Of a DNA stretch of 64,000 nucleotides, positions 11,832 to 20,065 are shown in pieces. Source of the DNA: Chloroflexota bacterium. GTDB taxonomy: Bacteria; Chloroflexota; UBA11872. The position numbers were made by a program, and so were the translations under genes. The DNA lies in assembly GCA_026707585.1 (NCBI GenBank), contig JAPOWQ010000029.1, positions 293,362 to 357,361 of the forward strand, read 5' to 3'. Numbering within the stretch: position 1 is the first letter of the stretch; each line of letters starts with the position of its first letter. Below the pieces are notes generated by a model. The model was not told the DNA's origin, made no database searches, and saw only the letters and a list, made by a program, of their open reading frames with translations.

Positions 11832-12740
11832 TTACACGCGCCGCCGCAGGCGCGGGTTGGCCAGTTCGTCCAGGCCGTGGCTAATCAGAAACAGCCCAAT
11901 GAACAAGGTGACGATCACCACCATGGGCGACAGCCACCACCACCAGAGGCCCCGAATCACGGCGGAGTGCAGCTGCGACCAGTAGATCGTCATGCCCAGC
12001 GTGTTGGTGGTCTGGGGCCCGAGGCCCAGGACTTCCAGGCCGATGGCGAAGAGGATGGCCGTGGAGACGGCGGCCACGAAGCTGGCGCCCAGGTAAGGAA
12101 GCATGTTGGGCATCAACTCCTTGAAGATGATTTCCATCCCCGACATGCCGTTGAAGCGGGCGATGGGCACAAAGGCGCGCTCGCGCATGCTGAGCACCTG
12201 CGACCCGATGGCGCGGGTCGTGCCAGGCCAGGCCAGCAGGGCGATGATGATGGCCATCGACTCGACGGTCACCTGCCGAACCTGGCTGGCGACCGTGATG
12301 AGAATCAGCAGGGCCGGGATAGTGAGCGTGACGTCGGTGACGCCGCGCACTGAAGTTCCGATCGGACCCCGGTAAAAGCCCTGGATAAACCCCAGGGTCG
12401 ACCCGATGATCAGCGCCATGAACCCCGCGATCAGGCCGATCTTCACGGTCTGCGGGGTGCCCACCACGATCAGCGCCAGCATGTCGCGGCCGAAGCTGTC
12501 GGTACCCAGCGGATGATCCAGGCTGGGCGGCAAGTCCTTGGAGAAGGCGGTCGTTCGGGTGGCGTCCTGGTCGATGATGAGTGGCGCCAGCAAGCCAAAG
12601 ACGACGATCACCGTGATGATGGTCAGTCCGGCGACCAGCGTGGGGTTGCGGCGGCCGTAGGAAATCCACTCGCGGCGGCGGCTCCAGGTTTCGGGCGAGC
12701 GCGACTCGGTCGTTGCGGGGGCGGCGCTAGCGGCGGACAT
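11832..12740 (-). CDS. ABC transporter permease, DppC/OppC type
   Basis: 302 residues from the ATG at 12740, which overlaps the end of the upstream permease by 14 bp, so the two are translationally coupled. It has an N-terminal cytoplasmic stretch, one helix (LVAGLTIITVIVVFGLLAPL), then HPLGTDSFGRDMLALIVVGT, the classic DppC/OppC segment before the core membrane domain, and about five further helices. The EAA-like loop reads AIGSQVLSMRERAFV. It pairs with the DppB-type permease to form the membrane channel of a peptide/nickel-family (family 5) importer served by the binding protein and ATPases encoded divergently. Confidence 0.93.
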   Translation of the reverse strand: MSAASAAPATTESRSPETWSRRREWISYGRRNPTLVAGLTIITVIVVFGLLAPLIIDQDATRTTAFSKDLPPSLDHPLGTDSFGRDMLALIVVGTPQTVKIGLIAGFMALIIGSTLGFIQGFYRGPIGTSVRGVTDVTLTIPALLILITVASQVRQVTVESMAIIIALLAWPGTTRAIGSQVLSMRERAFVPIARFNGMSGMEIIFKELMPNMLPYLGASFVAAVSTAILFAIGLEVLGLGPQTTNTLGMTIYWSQLHSAVIRGLWWWWLSPMVVIVTLFIGLFLISHGLDELANPRLRRRV

Positions 12741-13728
12741 AGACGATCCGGCGGTCCACAAACGGGTAGAGCAGGTCCAGGACCAACATGGCCAGCGCCA
12801 CCGAGACCACCAGCACAAAGACGATGCCCTGGATCAGGAAGTAGTCGGTCGCGCGGATGGCGTACCAGAGAATCCAGCCCATGCCGGGATAGTCGAAGAT
12901 CACCTCCACCAGCACCGAGCCGGCAATAATCCCGCCGAAGGTGAGGGCAAGCCCGGTGACCTGGGGCAACATGGCGTTGCGCATGGCGTAGCGCAGAAAA
13001 ATACGCATGGGTGACAGGCCCTTGGCCTCGGCCATGATCATGTAGTCCTCGCCCATGTTGGTCACCATCATTCCCCGCATGCCCAGCATCCAGAATCCGG
13101 TCACCGATAGCACGATGGACAGCGCGGGCAGGATGCTGTGGTAAAGGATGTCGAGCGTGAAAGCCGGCGCAAGTTCAATCTTGGCGCCGGTGCTATAGGC
13201 GCCGCCCAGCGGGAATAGTTTGAAAGTGAACGCGAACGTAAAGATCAGGATGAGTCCCAGGAGGTAGTAGGGAATGGCAGATAATGGCATCAAAACGGGT
13301 ACAAGCCATTTCACCCAGCGGGACGATCCCGGCCAGCCCAGCAACGCCCCCAGCAGGTTTCCGACAATGAACGCAATGATGGTGGAGGCCGTGAGCAGGC
13401 CGATCGTCCAGGGCAGCCGCTGGACGATCAGGCGGCCGATATCGGCCGGGAAGTAGGTAATCGAGGGTCCGAAGTCGAAGCGCGCCACGTTCCACAGGTA
13501 GGAGAAGTACTGCTCGACCATCGGCCGGTCCAGGCCAAGACGCTTCTTGTAGGCGGCCACCACCTGATCCATGCCCGAGGTACGGATGCCCAGGGTCTCG
13601 AGCTGGGCGAACTGGGCCTGGATGGGGTCGCCGCGCGCCAGGCGCGGGATGACGAAGTTAATCGAGGCCGCAACCCAGACGACCAGCAGGAACATGCCGA
13701 CCCGCCGGAGAAGGTAGCCCAGTGACAC
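12727..13728 (-). CDS. ABC transporter permease, DppB/OppB type
   Basis: 333 residues. The opening MSLGYLLRRVGMFLLVVWVA, then SINFVIPRLARGDP, is typical of DppB/OppB. Six hydrophobic segments follow, with a permease loop ending YMIMAEAKGLSPMRIFLRYA. This is the first gene of a two-permease operon and is transcribed away from the binding-protein gene. The roughly 295-bp region between 13728 and 14024 must carry divergent promoters. The extra-long first periplasmic loop (GIRTSGMDQVVAAYKKRLGL) also occurs in oligopeptide permeases. The substrate is unknown; sugar oligomers, peptides and nickel chelates are all carried by this family. Confidence 0.93.
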   Translation of the reverse strand: MSLGYLLRRVGMFLLVVWVAASINFVIPRLARGDPIQAQFAQLETLGIRTSGMDQVVAAYKKRLGLDRPMVEQYFSYLWNVARFDFGPSITYFPADIGRLIVQRLPWTIGLLTASTIIAFIVGNLLGALLGWPGSSRWVKWLVPVLMPLSAIPYYLLGLILIFTFAFTFKLFPLGGAYSTGAKIELAPAFTLDILYHSILPALSIVLSVTGFWMLGMRGMMVTNMGEDYMIMAEAKGLSPMRIFLRYAMRNAMLPQVTGLALTFGGIIAGSVLVEVIFDYPGMGWILWYAIRATDYFLIQGIVFVLVVSVALAMLVLDLLYPFVDRRIVYVRR

Positions 13729-14023
13729 GCGCGAAATCTCCTGAGCTGTGCCCAGTCAGCCTGGTGAAACGTTGCGTGATGCTCCGCGACACACCTGCCC
13801 GCACCGGTTTGCGAGCGAGCAAGGCGACGCCGAAGCCTTATTGAGTATAGGGAGAGCGCGCGCGGCCGGTCCATCCCGCCGCCCGCGCGGGCTGCTATGG
13901 CGTGGTCAGGAGGCTTCGGCAATTCGAACGCGAAGAACTTGACGCCGGCAAGCCAGCCGCAGAATATGCTTGACTGCGCGTGTGGCGTGCTATCGCAGCT
14001 TGTCGCCAGGGGAGGAATTGCGT

Positions 14024-16033
14024 ATGAGTTCTCTTAATGGACTGAGCCGACGGAGGCTGCTACAGCTCCTCGGCGGCGGAGCGGCAGCCGGCACGGCCGT
14101 GCTGATTGCCGCCTGCGGCGAAGACGAAGAACCGGCGCCGACGCCAACACCGGCCGCAACGGCCATGGCGGAAGCCACGCCGGAGCCGACCCCCGAGCCA
14201 ACGCCGGAGCCCACCGAGGCCCCAGCGCCGGCCGCGACCGCAGCCCCGGCGCGCACCGCCGCGCCCACTCGAGCCGCGACGCCTGAGCCGACCCCCGAGG
14301 CCATGAAGGAAATGATGGGGGCGACCGGTCCGCGCGAGAATGTGCCGCGCAACCGGACGGTGATCGCGGAGAACATCTCGGGCCGCAACGCCAACCCCGA
14401 GGTCTTCAACCCCTTCAGCAACAGCATGACCATGCACACCGGGTCGCAGCAGCTGGCGATTGAATCCGTCATCTACATCAACCTGCAGACCGGCCAGGAA
14501 GAGCTCTGGCAGATCGACGGGTTCGAGTACGACGAGGGCTTCAACGGCGTCACGATGAACGTGCGCGAGGGCGTGGAGTGGTCGGACGGCATGCCGTTCA
14601 CAGCCCACGACATCGCCTTCACGCTGAACATGCTGCTCAATGGCACGGCGGACCTGCGCTGGGCCGTGGACGTTCAGGAGTGGGTCAAGTCGGCCCACGC
14701 CGACGACGACATGACCGTGCACATCGAGTTCAACAAGCCCAACCCTCGATTCATGTCGCAGATGTTCGCGACCCTTTACTGGTCGGTCTACATCGTTCCC
14801 AAGCACATCTGGGAAGGCAAGGACCCGGCCACGTTCACCAACTACGACCCGGACCAGGGCTGGCCGGTGTTTACAGGTCCATACACGCTGACCTCCACCA
14901 CCGAGCTTGAGACGGTGTGGGACCGGAACGACAACTGGTGGGGCGCCAAGGCCGCGCCGCCCATCGGCGGCGTGGACCGCCAGACGCCGCTGGCCCTGCC
15001 GAAGCCCGAGCGTGTGATCTTCGTTGGCGTGGAGAACGCCGAGAAGCGTGCCGCCAGTGCCATCGCCAACGAGCAGGACACGTTCTGGCACATGCCGCGC
15101 AGCGTCTACGAGCAGGTCAATAGCGAGAACCCGAACATCAAGGCCTGGTTCCCGGACCTGCCGTATGCCTACTTCGACCCGGCGCCGCGGCACCTGGCCT
15201 TCAACCTGAAGGCGCCGCCGTTTGACAACGCGGACGTGCGCTGGGCGATCTCGTACGCGGTCGACCGCGAGAAGATCGTGGAGTTCGCCTACGAGGGCAT
15301 CACCACGGTCACCGACGTATTCTTCCCGCACACGCCGGCCATGGACGTCTTCTACCAGCACGCCGCCGACCTCTTTGAGAAGTACCCGGCCAAGGAGTTC
15401 AACCTCGAGAAGAGCGCTGAACGCATGGAGGCCGCGGGCTACTCGAAGAACTCCGACGGTCTCTGGGCCGACGGGGACGGCAACACCGTGGTCATGGAAA
15501 TCCACGTGCGCGGTGGAGAGGAAGACCAGCAGCGCGTGGCGCCGATCCTGGCCGACCAGTTACGGGTCGCCGGATTCGACTCCACGTTCAAGATCACCGA
15601 GGCCGGCGCCTTCTTCGACGGCATCGCCCGCGGCGACATCCTGACCAACATGCAGTTGGTGGGCGGCAATACGGTCAACGTGGCCGACCCGTGGGGTACC
15701 TGGCGACTGCTTCACAGCAGCCACTCGGCGCCGATCGGCGAGGTTGCAACCGGACAGCGCTCGCGCTTCGAGAATGCCGAGTTCGACGCCATTGTGGATG
15801 CAATGGCCGGGTTAACCACCAGCGACCCGGAAATGAAGAGCCTGTTCTACGACTCGATGGAGATCATCCTCCGCGAGATGCCCATCGTGTCGATCGTCCA
15901 GACGGCATTGTTGACACCCAACAACTACACGTACTGGAGCAACTGGCCCGACATCGCGAACGACTACCAGGCGCCTTCGCAGTGGTGGGGCAACTTCTAC
16001 CACAGCATCCTGACGATCGAGCCCACGCAGTAG
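14024..16033 (+). CDS. ABC transporter substrate-binding lipoprotein, family 5
   Basis: 669 residues from the ATG at 14024, which has a GGGGAGGA ribosome site about 10 bp upstream; an in-frame GTG farther up is less likely. Twin-arginine SRRRLLQLL leads to lipobox IAAC (Cys31), suggesting Tat export and lipid anchoring. A Pro/Thr/Ala-rich linker of about 70 residues follows. The mature domain resembles DppA/OppA-type proteins: VEWSDGMPFTAHDIAFTLN, then ADVRWAISYAVDREKIVE and NNYTYWSNWP near the end. It delivers substrate to the permeases encoded divergently and to the ATPases downstream. A strong hairpin lies just after the stop. Confidence 0.93.
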   Translation: MSSLNGLSRRRLLQLLGGGAAAGTAVLIAACGEDEEPAPTPTPAATAMAEATPEPTPEPTPEPTEAPAPAATAAPARTAAPTRAATPEPTPEAMKEMMGATGPRENVPRNRTVIAENISGRNANPEVFNPFSNSMTMHTGSQQLAIESVIYINLQTGQEELWQIDGFEYDEGFNGVTMNVREGVEWSDGMPFTAHDIAFTLNMLLNGTADLRWAVDVQEWVKSAHADDDMTVHIEFNKPNPRFMSQMFATLYWSVYIVPKHIWEGKDPATFTNYDPDQGWPVFTGPYTLTSTTELETVWDRNDNWWGAKAAPPIGGVDRQTPLALPKPERVIFVGVENAEKRAASAIANEQDTFWHMPRSVYEQVNSENPNIKAWFPDLPYAYFDPAPRHLAFNLKAPPFDNADVRWAISYAVDREKIVEFAYEGITTVTDVFFPHTPAMDVFYQHAADLFEKYPAKEFNLEKSAERMEAAGYSKNSDGLWADGDGNTVVMEIHVRGGEEDQQRVAPILADQLRVAGFDSTFKITEAGAFFDGIARGDILTNMQLVGGNTVNVADPWGTWRLLHSSHSAPIGEVATGQRSRFENAEFDAIVDAMAGLTTSDPEMKSLFYDSMEIILREMPIVSIVQTALLTPNNYTYWSNWPDIANDYQAPSQWWGNFYHSILTIEPTQ

Positions 16034-16049
16034 CACGGGCTTCGTCGGC

Positions 16050-16083
16050 GTGGGGGGCTTCCCGGCTGCGGGAAGCCCCCCAC
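16050..16083 (+). terminator. Perfect 15-bp hairpin after the binding-protein gene
   Basis: Bases 16050-16064 and 16069-16083 are perfect reverse complements (GTGGGGGGCTTCCCG pairs with its complement) around a 4-base loop. No T-run follows, so it may act as a Rho-assisted terminator or an mRNA 3'-end stabiliser. Either would lower expression of the downstream ATPase genes relative to the binding protein, a common arrangement in ABC uptake operons. Confidence 0.75.
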
Positions 16084-16204
16084 ACGGGTACCATCGGAAC
16101 AGAGAAGTCTTCGTCCGAACTGTTTGGTACTGCCCACAGTGCGGCGGCGTGAATAGCGTCTCGCGGGTGGGCAGCCGCATGGAAAGGATGCGGGCCGCAA
16201 ACCC

Positions 16205-16456
16205 ATGACACACAGCACGCTCACCCGCCGCCGGATCCTGGCGGCAATCCTGGTCGCGGGAGTCGCCGGCGTTGCCTGCGGACCTTCGCCAAGCGCCTCG
16301 AACGAATCCGGGGACTCGTCGGAGTCATCGGACACCTCGGGATCGACGACCGAGCCCACCAAGACTCCAACGCTCGACTTCTTCCGCGCCGGCGGCCGAA
16401 ACCCGAGCTACCCAACGCCGACTCCGCAGCCCATTCCAGGGCAGCGACAGTCCTAA
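16205..16456 (+). CDS. Small secreted lipoprotein-like protein, unknown function
   Basis: 83 residues. TRRRILAAILVAGVAGVAC is a Tat-like or Sec signal with a lipobox cysteine at position 25. The mature part is only about 58 residues, rich in Ser, Thr and Pro, with a C-terminal PTPTPQPIPGQ stretch and no recognisable domain. It sits between the binding protein and the ATPase genes, after the hairpin. The mature part is almost all linker, so it could be a remnant of a second binding protein or a genuine tiny surface lipoprotein. Confidence 0.6.
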   Translation: MTHSTLTRRRILAAILVAGVAGVACGPSPSASNESGDSSESSDTSGSTTEPTKTPTLDFFRAGGRNPSYPTPTPQPIPGQRQS

Positions 16457-16514
16457 TCCGGCCGTGGCAGCAGGCGCGCATGCCTGACCTGGCGCCACAC
16501 GAGGGACGACTGCA

Positions 16515-17489
16515 CTGAATAACGGCGCCGTACTGACAGTTAGCGACCTGCGGGTCTACTACGACACGCCCGCGGGCACGGTGAAGGCCGTGGACGGCGT
16601 GAGCTTCGACCTGCGGCCGGGTGAGCGCCTGGGCCTGGTGGGCGAGTCCGGCTCAGGCAAGAGCACGATGGCGCTGGCGCTGATGCGCATGCACAAGCCG
16701 CCGGCCCGCATCGCCGGCGGCGAGGTGCTGCTGGACGGCGTGGGCGACGTAATGAAGCTGGACGACGACGCCCTGCGTCGCATCCGCCTGGACCGGCTGG
16801 CGCTGGTGCCGCAGGGCGCGATGAATTCCCTGAATCCGGTGATGCGAGTTCGGGACCAGTTGGCCGACGGCATCCGAACGCATGAGCCGGGCGATGACCG
16901 CGACGCACTCGCCGCGCGCATACGTGCGCAATTGGCTCGTGTGGGCCTGGACGCTGACGTCGGCGGCAAGTTCCCGCACGAGTTGAGCGGAGGCATGAAG
17001 CAACGCGTGGCAATTGCCATCGGCACGTCGCTAAGCCCCTCGGTGATCATCGCCGACGAACCCACCAGCGCGCTGGACGTGGTGGTGCAGCGGCAGGTGA
17101 TGGAAACGCTGCGGTCGGTGCAGGAAGAGATCGGCGCCTCGGTTCTGATCGTGGGACACGACATGGGGCTGATGGCGCAAATCGCCGATCGGATGGGCGT
17201 GATGTACGCCGGCAAGTTGGTGGAACTGGCGCCGGTGCACGACCTATTCGCCAACCCGCAGCATCCCTACACCAGGCTATTGATCGAGAGCGTGCCGACG
17301 CTTATGGCCAAGCGCGCGCTGGCGAGCATTCCGGGCGCGCCGCCCACGCTGATCAACGTGCCGCCCGGCTGCCCCTTCCATCCCCGCTGTCCCAGCGCCT
17401 TCGAGCCGTGCGACTCGAAGGTGCCGTTGCCGACGTCTCAGAACGGCCGCGTGGTGTCCTGTCACCTGTATCCGGAGCAGGCCGCATGA
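16515..17489 (+). CDS. ABC transporter ATP-binding protein, DppD/OppD type
   Basis: The ABC fold needs the strand encoded before the first in-frame GTG (16581), since VLTVSDLRVYYDTPAG lies upstream of it. The best start is a CTG at 16515 with GAGGG about 8 bp ahead, giving 324 residues. Features are Walker A GESGSGKS from residue 43, Q-loop VPQGAMNSLNP, signature LSGGMKQR, Walker B VIIADEPTSALD and H-loop VGHDMG. The C-terminal Cys-containing extension (PPGCPFHPRCPSAFEPC) is typical of the oligopeptide/dipeptide ATPases. Its stop overlaps the ATG of the next gene (ATGA), so the two ATPases are coupled. Confidence 0.92.
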   Translation: MNNGAVLTVSDLRVYYDTPAGTVKAVDGVSFDLRPGERLGLVGESGSGKSTMALALMRMHKPPARIAGGEVLLDGVGDVMKLDDDALRRIRLDRLALVPQGAMNSLNPVMRVRDQLADGIRTHEPGDDRDALAARIRAQLARVGLDADVGGKFPHELSGGMKQRVAIAIGTSLSPSVIIADEPTSALDVVVQRQVMETLRSVQEEIGASVLIVGHDMGLMAQIADRMGVMYAGKLVELAPVHDLFANPQHPYTRLLIESVPTLMAKRALASIPGAPPTLINVPPGCPFHPRCPSAFEPCDSKVPLPTSQNGRVVSCHLYPEQAA

Positions 17490-18550
17490 CCGCCTTCCTT
17501 GAGATGACCAACGTCAGCAAGGTCTTCTCGGCCGGGATCATCCGGCGCCAGCACACCGTGGCTGTTGACGACGTGACGATGACCATCGACGAGCAGTCGC
17601 CGTCCATCCTGGCCGTGGCCGGCGAGAGCGGCAGCGGGAAGACGACGCTGGCGCGCTTGCTGCTGGGGGTGATTCCGCCGTCCTCGGGCGAGGTGATTTA
17701 CCGCGGCCAATCGGTGGACGACCTTTCGCGCGAGCAGCGGCGCACCTACCTGCGCGAGATTCAGCCGATCTTCCAGGACCCGTTCGAGTCCTACAACCCG
17801 TTCTACAAGGTCGACCACGTCCTGACCGTGCCCGCCAAAAAGTTCGACCTGGCCGCCACCCGCGAGCAGACGATGCGGCTGATCGAGGAGGCCCTGGACA
17901 TGGTGGGCCTACAGCCGGCCGAAACGCTGGGGCGGTTTCCCCACCAGCTGAGCGGCGGCCAGCGCCAGCGGGTGATGGTGGCCCGGGCCATGCTGCTGCG
18001 GCCGCGGCTGATCGTGGCCGACGAGCCGGTGTCGATGGTGGACGCCTCGCTGCGAGCGACGATCCTGGAGAGCATCCGGCGCATGAAGCAGGAGCTTGGG
18101 ATCTCGGTGGTCTACATCACCCACGACCTGACCACGGCCTACCAGATCGCCGACAACATCCTGGTGATGTACAAGGGGTCGGTGGTGGAAGCCGGCTCGG
18201 TGGAACAGGTAATCCGCGACCCCAAGCACCCGTACACGCAGCTGCTGGTCTCGTCGATCCCCCAGCCCGATCCCTCGGTGCCCTGGGGCGCCGAGGGCGA
18301 GATTGCGGGGGACCCGGAGTCGATGGAGGTCGCGGCCACGGGGTGCAAGTTCGTGGATCGCTGCCCGGCGGCCTTCGAGCCCTGCCGCGGCCAGCGGCCG
18401 CCGCTCTACCACGAGCACGCCTCGCGCGCGGCGGCCTGCTTCCAATACGACGGCTCGTCGGCGCTGGAAGACCAGAACCTGGACGTGGTTTTCGAACCGC
18501 AACTCACCTCGCAGGCGGCCGGCGCCTCAGAGGAGCCGGCCGCAAACTGA
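17486..18550 (+). CDS. ABC transporter ATP-binding protein, DppF/OppF type
   Basis: 354 residues from the ATG at 17486, overlapping the stop of the previous ATPase by 4 bp. It carries Walker A GESGSGKTT, Q-loop FQDPFESYNPF, signature LSGGQRQRVMVARA, Walker B LIVADEPVSMVD and H-loop ITHDLTT, then the family C-terminal ATGCKFVDRCPAAFEPC motif. The Met in EPVSMVD, where EPVSALD is usual, also occurs in DppF relatives. It completes a five-component importer with the binding protein, the two divergently encoded permeases and the partner ATPase. Confidence 0.94.
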   Translation: MTAFLEMTNVSKVFSAGIIRRQHTVAVDDVTMTIDEQSPSILAVAGESGSGKTTLARLLLGVIPPSSGEVIYRGQSVDDLSREQRRTYLREIQPIFQDPFESYNPFYKVDHVLTVPAKKFDLAATREQTMRLIEEALDMVGLQPAETLGRFPHQLSGGQRQRVMVARAMLLRPRLIVADEPVSMVDASLRATILESIRRMKQELGISVVYITHDLTTAYQIADNILVMYKGSVVEAGSVEQVIRDPKHPYTQLLVSSIPQPDPSVPWGAEGEIAGDPESMEVAATGCKFVDRCPAAFEPCRGQRPPLYHEHASRAAACFQYDGSSALEDQNLDVVFEPQLTSQAAGASEEPAAN

Positions 18551-18759
18551 GTCGAGCGACCGGGGCCATGCGAGTCGAGCGGCCGCCTGGGTGCCCGATC
18601 GTTACGTCTCTCAAGCATCTCCCCAATCCCCTGCATGCCAGGACGCTTGGACCGCAAGCCATCTGTTTCTCAAACCATCTCCCAAAGGCCGCTAAGTCTC
18701 CGCAGCCCCCAAACTGACGCCCTGTACGCTGATCCCCTGCTTCCCGGGAGCCACGCGAC

Positions 18760-19866
18760 ATGAACGCCAGACGCTTCAAAGCCCTTCTCGCGGAGTCTGG
18801 AATGGACGCCGTAGTCGCCAGTTCATTGGAAAACGTCTCCTACCTCTCGGGCGCTCGAATCGTCATGCAGCGCCTCATTCCTGATCGTCTGGCGCTGCTC
18901 GTGTGGCCGGGTCAGGGAGATCCGGCGATCGTCGTATGCAAAGGCGAGGACGTCGCGTGCCGGGACGACTGCCGAATCGAGGACATGCGCGCGTACACCG
19001 AGTTCGTCACGTCCCCGATTGATCTCTTGGCTGACGTCGTCGTCGAGAAGGGTCTCGCCAACGGCCGACTCGGCGTGGAGAGCCGCTTGTTGCCCGCCGC
19101 ATACGTGGACCGGCTGCGCACACGGCTCCCGGGCGCCACGCTGGTCGACTGCGGCGACCTGATGGACCGTACCCGGATGATCAAGACGCCCGAGGAGGTC
19201 GACGCTCTCGCAGGGGCCGGCCGGGCCACCGAGCGCGCGATTCACGGCGCCTTTGAGCTAGCGTCCGTCGGCGATTCCGAGAAGAAGGTCGCGGACGACA
19301 TTACCGCGGGAGTGACCTCAGCCGGCGCGGACGTCCTGAACTTCATGTTTCTTGGAACCGGGAGGCGATCGTTCGAGTGGCACGCCCGTCCCGGTACGAC
19401 GCGACTGAGGGCGGGCCACGTGCTGCATACGGACGTCGCCGGCAACTTCATCGGCTACTGGTCGGATCTGGCCCGAACGGCCTTCGTCGGCAATCCAGGC
19501 CCTCCGCAGCTCGACATCTACCGTCGGCTTTATCAAACCCACGTTGAAACGCTCGATGCCATTCGTCCCGGGCTTCATGTACGCGAACTGTATTCCGTGT
19601 GTCAGACCGCCTACCGGAAAGTCGGCCTACCGTTCCAATTGGCGCACATCGGCCACGGGCTCGGCCTGGGCCTCCACGAATACCCCATGCTCAAACCCTC
19701 CACCGACGAAATGCTCCAGCCGGGCATGGTTCTGTGCATCGAGCCCGCCTACCTCGATCCGGGTGTCGCCGGCTACCACATCGAGGATCTCGTCCTCGTC
19801 AACGAAAAGGGACGAGAGGTGCTGACCGACTATGCGAGTGCCAACGAAGCCCAGGTGATCACGTAG
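18760..19866 (+). CDS. M24 family metallopeptidase (Xaa-Pro dipeptidase/creatinase-like)
   Basis: 368 residues. The N-terminal creatinase-type domain (ENVSYLSGARI) precedes the pita-bread domain. All five metal ligands can be placed: Asp225 and Asp236 in HTDVAGNFIGYWSDLA, His299 in HIGHGLGLGLHEYP, Glu328 in CIEPAY and Glu342 in YHIEDLVLV. It should cleave Xaa-Pro dipeptides or a related amidine or amide. It follows the peptide-type ABC operon on the same strand after 209 bp, consistent with processing of imported peptides, but it could have its own promoter. Confidence 0.92.
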   Translation: MNARRFKALLAESGMDAVVASSLENVSYLSGARIVMQRLIPDRLALLVWPGQGDPAIVVCKGEDVACRDDCRIEDMRAYTEFVTSPIDLLADVVVEKGLANGRLGVESRLLPAAYVDRLRTRLPGATLVDCGDLMDRTRMIKTPEEVDALAGAGRATERAIHGAFELASVGDSEKKVADDITAGVTSAGADVLNFMFLGTGRRSFEWHARPGTTRLRAGHVLHTDVAGNFIGYWSDLARTAFVGNPGPPQLDIYRRLYQTHVETLDAIRPGLHVRELYSVCQTAYRKVGLPFQLAHIGHGLGLGLHEYPMLKPSTDEMLQPGMVLCIEPAYLDPGVAGYHIEDLVLVNEKGREVLTDYASANEAQVIT

Positions 19867-20065
19867 ACCGCCGCGGGATGTCACTGGGTCGGCGGCGCGC
19901 GGCTCGTACACCGCACGGTTTCGCACATGCCCTGGGCGAGTTGTCCCGCACGCCAACATGCTCCGGGCCAGAGCCGCATTACCTTCGTGTGCAATCCCAC
20001 CTAGCTCTGTTCGGTGCCGCGACTAGGATTGACTCAGATCAAGACGGCAGGGTGGGAGCCCCGAC

